Source of the DNA: WRHT01 sp031550525
GTDB taxonomy: Bacteria; Desulfobacterota; Desulfovibrionia; Desulfovibrionales; Desulfovibrionaceae
DNA: 13,375 bases
Direction: 5' to 3'
Assembly (NCBI GenBank): GCA_031550525.1
Contig: JAVBON010000016.1
Location: forward strand, 1-13,375
Shown: positions 7,070 to 13,188 of the stretch, one piece after another
Layout of the letters: each line of letters starts with the position of its first letter
Position numbering within the stretch: the first letter of the stretch is position 1
Notes under the pieces: model-generated
Seen by the model: only the letters and a program-made list of their open reading frames with translations
Databases searched by the model: none
What the model was told of the DNA's origin: nothing
Translations under genes and position numbers: made by a program

Positions 7070-7242
7070 ACTTTGAAAAAAAACGATATTGATGCTAAAG
7101 CCTGCCCAGCCCGCACGCGCTTGCAGCGCCGCGCAAAAAACTCCGCCGCCCAAAGGGCAACCCAGATTGCCGTAACGCGGACCTGAAACAAGACATATCA
7201 GCCACGGGCAAGGCTGGCAATAAAAACATGCCCGGAAGAAAC

Positions 7243-8607
7243 ATGCAAAAAGCCATTATGCCCGCCGCCGGAGCGGAACTTGAACTGATTATTTCCGACC
7301 TTAATTCCGATGGCGGCTCCGTGGCCCGGCACGAAGGCCTGGTCTATTTTTTGGATAAAGGCCTGCCCGGCGAGCAAGTGTTAGCCAGGGTAAGCTCCGT
7401 AAAAAAGAATCTGGTGGAGGCAAACGTAACCGCCACCCTGCGCCCGTCTCCGCACAAAGTTACGCCTTTTTGCCGCCATTTTGGCGACTGCGGCGGCTGC
7501 CCGTGGCAAGATTTGGACTACGAGGCCCAGCTTATGTGGAAGCGCGGCCGCGTTGAGGCGACCCTGGCCCGCATAGCCAAGCTGGAAGCCGACGTGCCGC
7601 CTGTTATCGCATCGCCCGCCCGGCAGGGCTACCGCAATAAAATGGAATACGCCTTTGCGCCTGATGGGGTTGGCGTGGCCTTGGGCCTGCGCCGCCGCGC
7701 CTCGCTGGATATTTGCCCCATAGATTTTTGCCCGTTGCAGTCGCCGGAATCCGGCGCGGTGTTGCGGGCCGTGCGCGAGTGGGCGGCCAAGCACGCCTTT
7801 AGCGCGTGGGATGGCCAGCGCGGCGTGCTGCGCTACCTGGTGCTGCGCGAGCCCGCCTACCAGCCCGAGGGTAAACCCGAGCGCATGGTGGAGCTTATTT
7901 GCGGCGAAGTGCCCCCGGCGCCGGCCCAGCAAGAGCTTTGGGCCACCCTTGGCGCCTTGGGCGTTACATCTTTTATGGTAAGCCAGCGCCGTAACCGCCT
8001 GGCCCTTGCCAAGGGCGAAAAAACCGTGCGCCGCTTTGGCCGCGAGACCCTGCGCGAGAAAATAGGCCACCTTATGCTGGAGTTTCCGGCCCAAGGCTTT
8101 GTGCAGACCAATACGGCGGCGGCAACCCTGCTGTACGGGCAGGTGCGCTCCCTGGCCGCCCTTAAAGGCGGAGAAACCGTGTGGGACGTTTATTCCGGCG
8201 TGGGCAGCCTTGGCCTTTTTCTGGCCGACCAAGCCTCGGCCCTGCTCGGGCTGGAGCTGGAAAAAGAAGCCGTGCGCATTGCCATAAAAAACGCCGCCGC
8301 CCTTGGCTTTAGCCACTGCCGCTTTGTGGCCGGAGACGCCGCCAAAATGCTGCCCGCCCAAAACGGCCAGCCGCATCTGCTGGTTACGGACCCGCCGCGC
8401 GGCGGCATGTCGCCCACCCTCATACCCGTTATTAAAGCCAAAAGTCCCGACAAAATCATCTACGTCTCCTGCGACCCTGCCACTCTGGCCCGCGACGCGG
8501 CCGCGCTGGCCCCAAAATACAGCCTGGAAGAAATACGCGTGGTGGATATGTTTCCCCATACCCCGCATATAGAAACCGTGGCTTTGTTAAGACGTACGGA
8601 TATATAA
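7243..8607 (+). CDS. rlmD: 23S rRNA (uracil-C5)-methyltransferase, RlmD/RumA type
   Basis: This enzyme uses S-adenosylmethionine to methylate C5 of a uridine in 23S rRNA (U1939 for RlmD of E. coli). From 7243 it has 454 residues. An N-terminal TRAM domain (about 8-67) is followed by a [4Fe-4S] ligand set: Cys77, Cys83 and Cys86 (CRHFGDCGGCPW) plus a later cysteine in FCPLQ at about 163. The methyltransferase domain has QGFVQTN near 284-290, the SAM-binding DVYSGVGSLGLF near 315-326, DPPRGG at 383-388, the nucleophile in VSCDP (about Cys410) and the HIETVALL base near 444. The complete set indicates an active enzyme. An upstream in-frame ATG at 7228 would add five residues; 7243 is preferred because GGAAG lies four bases before it. 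The exact target (U1939 or U747) cannot be separated by eye; iron-sulfur type and length favour RlmD. Confidence 0.95.
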   Translation: MQKAIMPAAGAELELIISDLNSDGGSVARHEGLVYFLDKGLPGEQVLARVSSVKKNLVEANVTATLRPSPHKVTPFCRHFGDCGGCPWQDLDYEAQLMWKRGRVEATLARIAKLEADVPPVIASPARQGYRNKMEYAFAPDGVGVALGLRRRASLDICPIDFCPLQSPESGAVLRAVREWAAKHAFSAWDGQRGVLRYLVLREPAYQPEGKPERMVELICGEVPPAPAQQELWATLGALGVTSFMVSQRRNRLALAKGEKTVRRFGRETLREKIGHLMLEFPAQGFVQTNTAAATLLYGQVRSLAALKGGETVWDVYSGVGSLGLFLADQASALLGLELEKEAVRIAIKNAAALGFSHCRFVAGDAAKMLPAQNGQPHLLVTDPPRGGMSPTLIPVIKAKSPDKIIYVSCDPATLARDAAALAPKYSLEEIRVVDMFPHTPHIETVALLRRTDI

Positions 8608-8639
8608 GAACGGCGCTGGAGGACGAGGCCGTATTTGCG

Positions 8640-8709
8640 AGATCAGGGGCGCTGCCCCAGGCCACGCGAGTGTGGCCCCCGCACCGAGGGCGCAACAGTT
8701 TTTGGCCGG
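8640..8709. repeat. Dispersed hairpin repeat, copy B
   Basis: This relative of 2248-2330 starts about 30 bases after the rlmD stop. It holds AGATCA, the GGGGC-GCT-GCCCC hairpin (8646-8658), a second hairpin GGCCAC/GTGTGGCC just after, and GCAACAGTTTTTGGCC at the right end. It directly abuts the mini-element end at 8714. As transcribed from rlmD, the stems and the TTTTT could act as a terminator, which is inference. Confidence 0.6.
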
Positions 8710-8713
8710 AGGT

Positions 8714-8772
8714 CTAGGGGCTGTTTCTAAAAAGATGGATTTTGTTCCCTGGCAAGGAAAGCGCCGATTTTG
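8714..8772 (+). repeat. Solo right end of the 153-bp mini-element
   Basis: CTAGGGGCTGTTTCTAAAAAG, then ATTTTGTTCCCTGGCAAGG and AAAGCGCCGATTTT, match the inverted right half of the element at 11609-11761 over about 58 bases with a handful of changes. The other terminus is not visible downstream; a gene begins 50 bases later. Confidence 0.6.
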
Positions 8773-8824
8773 AACCCTCTTGCCCCCGCAAAGGTCAAAC
8801 TGTTGTTGAATTGCTTTGGCCGCC

Positions 8825-9895
8825 TTACTCCCGCTGCTGTTTGGCGGGCCAGGTCTTGTCAACTTGGGCCAGCCAGTCTTTAAAGGCGTTTCTGGCGGCT
8901 TCTTTTTGGGCGTTTGTTCCGTCAGCCCCAGCCATATTAAGCGCGGCGGCGCACTGGCCGTATTGCTTGTACAGGGCGGCTTCCGGGCCGCTCATCAGGG
9001 TGCGGGCCTTGTTGTAGGCGGTGTCGCCGGGCGCGTTGGGGGCGGCGCTTAACTGCGCGAGGGCGGTTTTATCCAGCTTTATGCCAAGGCTGGCAAAGTC
9101 GTCGGCCAAGGCCCCAAAATCGGGGAAGGGCACGTAAGCCGACATGGAGTCATCCTCCGCGCGGGCGTAAGAAATCATACCGGCGCTGAGTTTAGCCAGA
9201 AAAGCGGCTTTTTCCTTCTCGCCCATGCTCAAGGCGGCGGACATCCAGTTGAAGAGAATGGTGGATTGCTCCAGCGGCTGGCGTTGCTCGGTATAAAGGG
9301 GCAGAACATCCACTGCTGCCGTGGCCGCGCTTTTGCCGTCGCTCATGGCGCTTGCGGCAAATAGCCGGGTGGATTTGAAATTGGCCGTTTCCGCCGCGTG
9401 CTCTCCGTAGGTTTTTATAATGCCGGGCAGGTTTTCGCCGGCAAGGGCAAAGGCCGCTTCCGGGTGGCCGCCGTCAATGCTTAACAGGCAGAACATCCAC
9501 TTCAGGCGCAGGGCCAAGGGGCCGTATTCTCCGCCCTGTGCGGCGGCCAGCCGTATTTGCCGCGCCAGCGCGTCCGCCGCTTTAAAGCCGTCGCCTTGGG
9601 CCATGTAATAGGCGGGTTCTTCCATGGCTTTATCAAAAGCTTCGGCAAGGGCATCCTCATCAAAGCCATCCGGAGGGTTCCCAGCCCGCGCGGGGGCTTG
9701 CTCCTGCGGTTCCGCACCGCTTAACGGGCTTTGTGTTTTATCCGCCAGCGCGGCGGCTTGGCTCTGTTTGGCGGGCGCGCCGCCAACCGGCGCGGCTTGC
9801 CCGCCTTGCGCGGGTGGCTGGGCCGCTTGCGCCGGGGCAGATAAAAAACAGCACAATAGCATGCAGATTAAAAAGGCCTGTGCAAAAGCTCGCAT
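8825..9895 (-). CDS. Secreted protein of unknown function, helical, with signal peptide
   Basis: The 356-residue product begins with a typical signal peptide: a short basic start (MRAFAQ), a hydrophobic core (FLICMLLCCFLS) and a likely cleavage after APAQA near residue 24. Residues about 25-78 are a low-complexity linker rich in Ala, Gln, Pro and Gly. The rest is alanine-rich and helical, with regular Ala/Leu spacing (AADALARQIRLAAAQ, NWMSAALSMGEKEKAAFLAKL) suggestive of a TPR-like or other alpha-solenoid fold. The ATG at 9895 has AGGGG seven bases upstream. No catalytic motif is recognised. It is convergent with rlmD and has no obvious operon partner; the 62-residue gene 180 bases upstream has the same orientation. 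It is probably exported to the periplasm. Confidence 0.85.
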   Translation of the reverse strand: MRAFAQAFLICMLLCCFLSAPAQAAQPPAQGGQAAPVGGAPAKQSQAAALADKTQSPLSGAEPQEQAPARAGNPPDGFDEDALAEAFDKAMEEPAYYMAQGDGFKAADALARQIRLAAAQGGEYGPLALRLKWMFCLLSIDGGHPEAAFALAGENLPGIIKTYGEHAAETANFKSTRLFAASAMSDGKSAATAAVDVLPLYTEQRQPLEQSTILFNWMSAALSMGEKEKAAFLAKLSAGMISYARAEDDSMSAYVPFPDFGALADDFASLGIKLDKTALAQLSAAPNAPGDTAYNKARTLMSGPEAALYKQYGQCAAALNMAGADGTNAQKEAARNAFKDWLAQVDKTWPAKQQRE

Positions 9896-10075
9896 ATGGT
9901 AGCCCCTTTGGCTGGCCGCGCGGGTGCGTGTTTGGATGTTGGACAGGTTTTGCGGAAGGCCGCTTACGTGTTTGAATGCCGGATATGCTCAGGGGCGCGT
10001 ATTATGTGTTTGCGCGCGGGGTATGGGCGCTGCGAATTTGTTGCGGTAATCCGCCTGTATGGGCTGAGGGCGGAA

Positions 10076-10264
10076 TTATGCCCCGTTTTTTACGTCTTCC
10101 AAAAGTTGCAGCAGTTTTTGCGTTTCGGCGGGGGTAAGGTTAAAGCGCATGCCTGCTTCATCCACCAGGCTGTGCGGCGATTTTTTTGGGTTTTCGGCCC
10201 GCTCGCTCATAATCCATTCAAGGGCGCGGCGCACAAGCTCGCTTTGGGGCATGATGGTGCTCAT
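10076..10264 (-). CDS. Small hypothetical protein (62 aa)
   Basis: The product begins MSTIMPQSELVRRALEWIMS and is entirely soluble, predicted as three or four helices (ELVRRALEWIMSERAEN; SLVDEAGMRF; TPAETQKLLQLLEDVKN). Its composition and codon use look like real protein, but no good ribosome-binding site lies before the ATG at 10264, and an alternative ATG at 10252 is no better. I think similar short proteins exist in Desulfovibrionaceae but cannot verify this. The 180-base gap to the secreted-protein gene shows nothing else recognisable. Confidence 0.6.
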   Translation of the reverse strand: MSTIMPQSELVRRALEWIMSERAENPKKSPHSLVDEAGMRFNLTPAETQKLLQLLEDVKNGA

Positions 10265-10448
10265 GTGGTTTTTACCGTACTTTTCGGGTTAATAGTTGTT
10301 TTACGGCCTGCCGTGGGGCTTTGCGGCAGCGCTGCGGTCAGGGCTGTAACATGCCCGCAACCGGGCGCGTAAAAGGCGCTGTAGCGCCTGTTTTGTTGTA
10401 ACGCGGCGGCAACTCCGGCCACTGTGCCATGTGTGGCAAGGCATTACG
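10265..10448. other. Gene-free stretch with hairpins
   Basis: No credible gene is seen. Two hairpins stand out: CTGCCG/CGGCAG at 10308-10329, and AGGCGCT-GT-AGCGCCT at 10374-10389, flanked by AAA on the left and GTTTTGTTG on the right. The second could act as a weak terminator in either direction, but no gene clearly feeds into it. Minus-strand open frames here and across 10600-11223 lack ribosome-binding sites and read through repeats. Confidence 0.4.
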
Positions 10449-10521
10449 CAAGGCCAGCCTGGCAAGTAGCTTTATGTAAGGCCCGCCTGGTAAAGGGCAC
10501 TGCGCAAGGCTGGCCCGGCAA
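10449..10521. repeat. Three 17-bp dyad repeats at an exact 28-bp period
   Basis: CAAGGCCAGCCTGGCAA (10449-10465), TAAGGCCCGCCTGGTAA (10477-10493) and CAAGGCTGGCCCGGCAA (10505-10521) share the pattern YAAGGCYNGCCYGGYAA. Start-to-start distance is 28 bases both times, and the 11-base spacers differ in sequence. The first copy contains the perfect dyad GCCAG-C-CTGGC. This may be a row of binding sites or an old tandem duplication whose spacers have diverged. Confidence 0.6.
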
Positions 10522-10562
10522 TGTTTCTGCGCTGGCAACCGGCGCAAAAGGCAATGGCGTTG

Positions 10563-10668
10563 GCCTAAACAGCGGCCTGCGGCCATGCTTGCGCTTAGCC
10601 TAAACAGCGGCGTGCGGCCATGTTTGCGCTTGGCCTAAACGGAGGCCTGCGGCCATGCCCGCGCCTTG
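10563..10668. repeat. Three 35-bp tandem repeats upstream of uppP
   Basis: Copies start at 10563, 10598 and 10633 (35, 35 and 36 bases). Each begins GCCTAAAC, continues through GGCCTGCGGCCATG (a GGCC-TGC-GGCC stem; copy 2 has one change) and ends TTGCGCTTG or similar. Copies 1 and 2 differ at only three positions; copy 3 is more diverged. The array ends 130 bases before the uppP start. It is non-coding as far as can be seen. Confidence 0.8.
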
Positions 10669-10797
10669 CCCGCGCGGCGTTTGCCGCCGTTGCCGTTTTT
10701 GGCCGCGCTCGCCACGCCAAATATAGGGCAGGGGAGCAAAGCTTGCAAGGGCCGGTGCAATGATATATTTTTGACGCAGTAAATTTTCGGGGGCGTT

Positions 10798-11595
10798 ATG
10801 GGCAATTTGATGCAGGCGGTAGTATTGGGCCTTGTGGAAGGGCTTACGGAGTTTTTGCCGGTTTCTTCCACTGGGCATCTGATTTTGTCGGGCGAGCTTA
10901 TGGGCCTTGGCGGCGCGGCGGTGGAGACCTTTGAGGTTTTTATCCAGCTTGGGGCCATATTGGCGGTTGTGGTGCTGTATTGGCAGCGTTTTTGGGGGCT
11001 TTTGCGGCCCAGGCCCGGCCAGAGTTTTTCCGGCCTGCGCGGGCTTTGGCTGCTTTTTCTTACCTGCCTGCCCGCCGGGCTGCTGGGGCTTTTGGGGCAT
11101 TCTTTCATCAAGGAGCATTTGTTCAATCCGGCCACGGTGGCACTGGCTTTGGGCGTTGGCGCTCTGCTTATGCTGCTGCTGGAAAAATTCAAACCCGCGC
11201 CCAAGTATACGTCGCTGGATCAAATGACGCCGGGGCTGGCCCTGGGCATAGGCTGCTGCCAGTGTCTGTCGTTATGGCCCGGCTTTTCGCGCTCCGCCTC
11301 CACCATAATGGGCGGCATGCTGCTGCGGGCGGACCGCACTCTGGCGGCGGAATACTCTTTTATAGCGGCTGTGCCGCTTATGTTTGCCGCCACCAGTTTT
11401 GATTTGTACAAAAACTGGACGGCGCTGGGCGCGGAGCATTTGCCGTTTTTCGCGGTGGGGTTTGCGGTGTCTTTTGTTTCGGCCTGGGCGGCCATAAAGG
11501 TTTTTATCAGTCTGGTAGGGCGTTTGGGGCTGGCCCCCTTTGCCTGGTACCGGCTGGCGCTGGCCCCGCTGGTGTATTGGTTTATGGTGCGTTAG
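10798..11595 (+). CDS. uppP: Undecaprenyl pyrophosphate phosphatase UppP (BacA)
   Basis: This integral inner-membrane enzyme dephosphorylates undecaprenyl pyrophosphate to the monophosphate, recycling the lipid carrier for peptidoglycan and other surface polymers and conferring bacitracin tolerance. The 265-residue product has the family's usual length and hydrophobic profile (about seven or eight segments). Both active-site regions are intact: EGLTEFLPVSSTGHL at about residues 14-28 (the glutamate-rich motif plus SSTGH) and PGFSRSAST at about 161-169 with its catalytic arginine. The ATG at 10798 is preceded by CGGGGG five bases upstream. The gene appears monocistronic, sits behind a long repeat-rich leader, and is followed 14 bases later by a mini-element that might provide its 3' end. 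Confidence 0.96.
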   Translation: MGNLMQAVVLGLVEGLTEFLPVSSTGHLILSGELMGLGGAAVETFEVFIQLGAILAVVVLYWQRFWGLLRPRPGQSFSGLRGLWLLFLTCLPAGLLGLLGHSFIKEHLFNPATVALALGVGALLMLLLEKFKPAPKYTSLDQMTPGLALGIGCCQCLSLWPGFSRSASTIMGGMLLRADRTLAAEYSFIAAVPLMFAATSFDLYKNWTALGAEHLPFFAVGFAVSFVSAWAAIKVFISLVGRLGLAPFAWYRLALAPLVYWFMVR

Positions 11596-11608
11596 GCGGT
11601 GGTGGCCT

Positions 11609-11761
11609 TAGGGGCTGTTTCTAAAAAGCGTCTTTTGCCCCCTGTACTGCGTCAAGCGCCCATTTTTGCCCAGGGCTGTGCCATTAGGGTACTATCCCTG
11701 TCCTAAAATCGACGCTTTCCTTGCCAGGGAACAAAATACGTCTTTTTAGAGAAAGCCCCTA
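11609..11761. mobile_element. 153-bp miniature inverted-repeat element (complete copy)
   Basis: The ends are inverted repeats of about 35 bases: left TAGGGGCTGTTTCTAAAAAG then CGTCTTTTGCCCCCT; right (reverse complement) TAGGGGCTTTCTCTAAAAAG then ACGTATTTTGTTCCCT. A TA lies at each edge (CTAG at the right and in both partial copies), consistent with TA target duplication as in IS630/Tc1-type transposition (family knowledge; the assignment is inference). There is no open reading frame, so it would be non-autonomous. Partial copies are at 6766-6799 (left end) and 8714-8772 (right end). This copy starts 14 bases after the uppP stop. Confidence 0.7.
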
Positions 11762-11785
11762 GGGTGAAAATACCTAAAAAAAAGC

Positions 11786-11814
11786 TTGCCAAGAAATATA
11801 CTCTTGGATAAGAG
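11786..11814 (+). promoter_or_regulatory. Candidate tRNA promoter
   Basis: TTGCCA (11786-11791, five of six consensus bases) is followed after exactly 17 bases by TAAGAG (11809-11814), a weak -10. A stronger -10-like TATACT at 11797-11802 lacks a -35. Either would start transcription 25-40 bases before the tRNA. Confidence 0.4.
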
Positions 11815-11823
11815 AGTTGCCTC

Positions 11824-11843
11824 AGCGGTATGCTCCGCTTTTT
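11824..11843 (+). terminator. Terminator-like hairpin immediately before the tRNA
   Basis: AGCGG-TATGCT-CCGCT followed by TTTT ends only two bases before tRNA position 1. The 5-bp stem is weak. It may be a processing signal in the tRNA leader or a stop for transcripts from uppP; it would also lie downstream of the candidate tRNA promoter. Confidence 0.3.
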
Positions 11844-11845
11844 GT

Positions 11846-11922
11846 GGCAAGGTAGCTCAGTTGGTCAGAGCATACGGTTCATACCCGTAGTGTCGAGAGT
11901 TCAAATCTCCCCCTTGCTACCA
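11846..11922 (+). tRNA. tRNA with CAU anticodon (Met, elongator type; Ile2 not excluded)
   Basis: A full cloverleaf of 77 bases with encoded CCA is visible. The acceptor stem GGCAAGG pairs with CCTTGCT (G1-U72 wobble), then A73 and CCA. The D arm is GCTC...GAGC with GTTGG in the loop; the anticodon stem is TACGG/CCGTA around loop TTCATAC (anticodon CAT, 11880-11882); the T arm is GAGAG-TTCAAAT-CTCCC. The three G-C pairs that mark initiator tRNA are absent from the anticodon stem (C29-G41 instead), so this is an elongator or an Ile2 tRNA whose C34 is converted to lysidine. Position 50-64 is an A-C mismatch in the T stem. Confidence 0.93.
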
Positions 11923-11943
11923 AATTTTCGTCCGGCGGGACGT

Positions 11944-11981
11944 AAAACCCTGAAAGCCTTTGCAGGTTTTCAGGGTTTTTT
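11944..11981 (+). terminator. Bidirectional terminator of the tRNA and the convergent repressor gene
   Basis: A stem of up to 12 bp, AAAACCCTGAAA with TTTCAGGGTTTT, has a 12-base loop and a run of six Ts on the plus strand. The reverse strand also ends in TTTT. The stop codon of the CI-like gene (11970-11972) lies inside the right arm, so both convergent genes share this element. Confidence 0.85.
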
Positions 11982-12419
11982 GTTATCGCCCATTTCATCA
12001 ACCGGCGGGGCAACTTCGCCGATTTTTCTTTTAAAGGCTTCAAAATCCGGGTGTTGCAAGGCCCGGCGCAGCAATTCGTTAAAAAGCTCTTGGGCGGAGC
12101 ATTTTTTAGGCGGCCTTACTTCGCTAATGCGAATAACATGCGGCACATACTGTTCAGGCCCCATGGCAGAGAGATATTTCACGCCCGCGCCGTAACGGAT
12201 CCAATCGGGGTTGATCCGCTTTTTGTCGAACAGTTTCAAAAACCATTCGGGCGGTACGGTTTCGCGCCGTTTGGCGTCTGAAATGGAGGACTGTTTAACT
12301 TCCAAAAGCGCGGCCAGCTCTACTTGCGTGTTGCATTCGGCGGCTTCGAATACGCGGCGGAACTGCGCGTTAAAGTCGTTTTGCGGCGTTGAGCCGTAAC
12401 ATGTTGATTTTTTTGGCAT
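11970..12419 (-). CDS. Phage CI-type transcriptional repressor (HTH domain, short form)
   Basis: The start at 12419 (GGAG six bases upstream) gives 149 residues. Residues about 17-78 match the bacteriophage CI repressor helix-turn-helix family: FEAAECNTQVELAALLEVKQ, then SSISDAKRRETVPPEWFLKLF and PDWIRYGAG. The recognition-helix region is about 42-52 (KQSSISDAKRR). The remaining 70 residues (helical, ending DEMGDNKKP) lack the Ser/Lys S24 peptidase needed for RecA-induced self-cleavage, so release would need an antirepressor or a ligand. It is convergent with the tRNA and divergent from the 102-residue gene at 12767, an arrangement like cI/early-gene pairs. No integrase or other phage gene is in the window, so it may be a remnant or a domesticated regulator. 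The frame continues to 12476 with no support. Confidence 0.85.
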   Translation of the reverse strand: MPKKSTCYGSTPQNDFNAQFRRVFEAAECNTQVELAALLEVKQSSISDAKRRETVPPEWFLKLFDKKRINPDWIRYGAGVKYLSAMGPEQYVPHVIRISEVRPPKKCSAQELFNELLRRALQHPDFEAFKRKIGEVAPPVDEMGDNKKP

Positions 12420-12443
12420 GGCGCTCTCCGGCGTTGCTGGTGG

Positions 12444-12465
12444 GCAATTGCCTGGGAGCAATTGC
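12444..12465. promoter_or_regulatory. Duplicated palindrome just upstream of the CI-like gene
   Basis: The 8-bp palindrome GCAATTGC occurs twice (12444-12451 and 12458-12465), 14 bases apart, within a 14-bp direct repeat (GGGCAATTGCCTGG / GAGCAATTGCCGGG). It lies 25-46 bases before the CI-like start, where an autoregulatory operator would sit. Which protein binds is unknown. Confidence 0.4.
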
Positions 12466-12693
12466 CGGGAGCTCAATACCGCCCAAGGACGGCGGGTTTA
12501 TTCCCCCCGAAGGGGTATTGTATTCACCGCACTCCCGACAGCATACGCAGAGAGGTGGCTGCGCTTGCAAAAGCAAGGGCAACCCCGCGTGTGTCGGCGG
12601 CGGGTCCGCCTTGGGAAGGTGTATTGAGCACCTGACAGAAAATATGCCTGAAAAGATTATTGAAATCAAGGTTAGGATAAGTTTACAATGTGT
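12466..12693. other. Divergent intergenic region of the CI-like and 102-residue genes
   Basis: There is no gene. It contains the hairpins CCCC-GAA-GGGG (12505-12515) and CTTGC-AAAA-GCAAG (about 12568-12581), and a minus-strand TACAAT (around 12523-12528) that could be a -10 for the repressor but lacks a clear -35. Confidence 0.35.
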
Positions 12694-12721
12694 TTGACAT
12701 TGAAAATCAATTTCATATACT
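12694..12721 (+). promoter_or_regulatory. Strong sigma-70-type promoter
   Basis: A perfect -35 TTGACA (12694-12699) and a near-perfect -10 TATACT (12716-12721) are separated by 16 bases. It drives the gene at 12767 with a start site near 12728, and is the best promoter in the window. Confidence 0.75.
12701..12715. promoter_or_regulatory. Fur-box-like operator inside the promoter spacer
   Basis: TGAAAATCAATTTCA fills the gap between -35 and -10. It has the 7-1-7 dyad form of a Fur box and, as I recall, agrees with the Desulfovibrio-type Fur consensus (TGAAAATnATTTTCA) at all but one defined position, and with the classical TGATAATnATTATCA at most positions. A shorter dyad, ATTGA-AAA-TCAAT, is centred in the same place and could instead be an operator for the divergent CI-like repressor. 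Binding there would block RNA polymerase. Confidence 0.5.
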
Positions 12722-12766
12722 GCCGTAATCAGTAAAACGCAGCAAACCCTTTGGAGGGAATTTGAG

Positions 12767-13075
12767 ATGATTAACAGATTCGGCACCACATCAGACATGG
12801 TTATACAGCAGGTTGAGGAAGCAGGCGTTAGGTACGCTTTGGCAATTGACGGCAAGGGCCTTTACCTGACCTTGCCCGATCGCCTTGATTCAATGCTGGC
12901 CGACACGTACCGCTATGACGCAAGGCGGGCGGGCATGGAGGCGCGGCTGACGGCTTTGGGCCTGGACCCGGCCGCGCTGTTTAAGGAAAACCGGCACCGC
13001 ATCAAGGCGGCGGCTGGGGAGCCAGCCAAAAAGGTGAACCCGCTTAAGGCCTCAAAACGCGCCATGAAAAAGTAA
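12767..13075 (+). CDS. Unknown 102-residue protein behind a regulated promoter
   Basis: The ATG at 12767 has GGAGGG eight bases upstream. The product has no cysteine, no signal peptide and no membrane segment. The N-terminal half (MINRFGTTSDMVIQQVEEAG, then VRYALAIDGKGLYLTLPDRL) looks like a small mixed fold; residues 40-75 are helical (SMLADTYRYDARRAGMEARL); the C-terminus is strongly basic (KKVNPLKASKRAMKK), suggesting nucleic-acid contact or plain disorder. I do not recognise a family. It is transcribed from the promoter at 12694-12721, which carries an operator-like dyad, and diverges from the CI-like repressor gene, so it may be repressed by that protein or by iron through Fur. Composition is similar to neighbouring genes. 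The call rests on the RBS, promoter and coding character. Confidence 0.75.
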   Translation: MINRFGTTSDMVIQQVEEAGVRYALAIDGKGLYLTLPDRLDSMLADTYRYDARRAGMEARLTALGLDPAALFKENRHRIKAAAGEPAKKVNPLKASKRAMKK

Positions 13076-13103
13076 CCCGCGTTTGTTAATGCTGTTGGGG
13101 CGT

Positions 13104-13139
13104 GTTGGCGCAACGGGTCTTTTTTGCCCCCGCGCCAAC
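13104..13139 (+). terminator. Hairpin after the 102-residue gene
   Basis: GTTGGCGC (13104-13111) pairs perfectly with GCGCCAAC (13132-13139) around a 20-base loop that contains CTTTTTT. There is no T-tract after the stem, so it is a weak terminator candidate; an alternative stop in the loop T-run is possible. Confidence 0.3.
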
Positions 13140-13188
13140 CGCCATAACGCGCCGCGCGCTGATGATTACGGAAAAAAGCGGTTTTATG

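Noticed and set aside
7000..7191. A 63-codon minus-strand frame upstream of the small membrane protein
   Set aside because: There is no ribosome-binding site and no protein-like pattern; it overlaps the likely promoter region of both neighbours.
7381..8568. A 395-codon minus-strand open frame across rlmD
   Set aside because: rlmD has a full set of catalytic motifs in its frame; this is its low-complexity complement with no start signal.
10449..10521. A short CRISPR array
   Set aside because: Repeats of 17 bases and spacers of 11 are far too short, there are only three degenerate units, and no cas gene is present.
10600..11223. Minus-strand frames of about 190-207 codons over the start of uppP
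   Set aside because: They are antisense to UppP active-site coding, read through the tandem repeats, and lack start signals.
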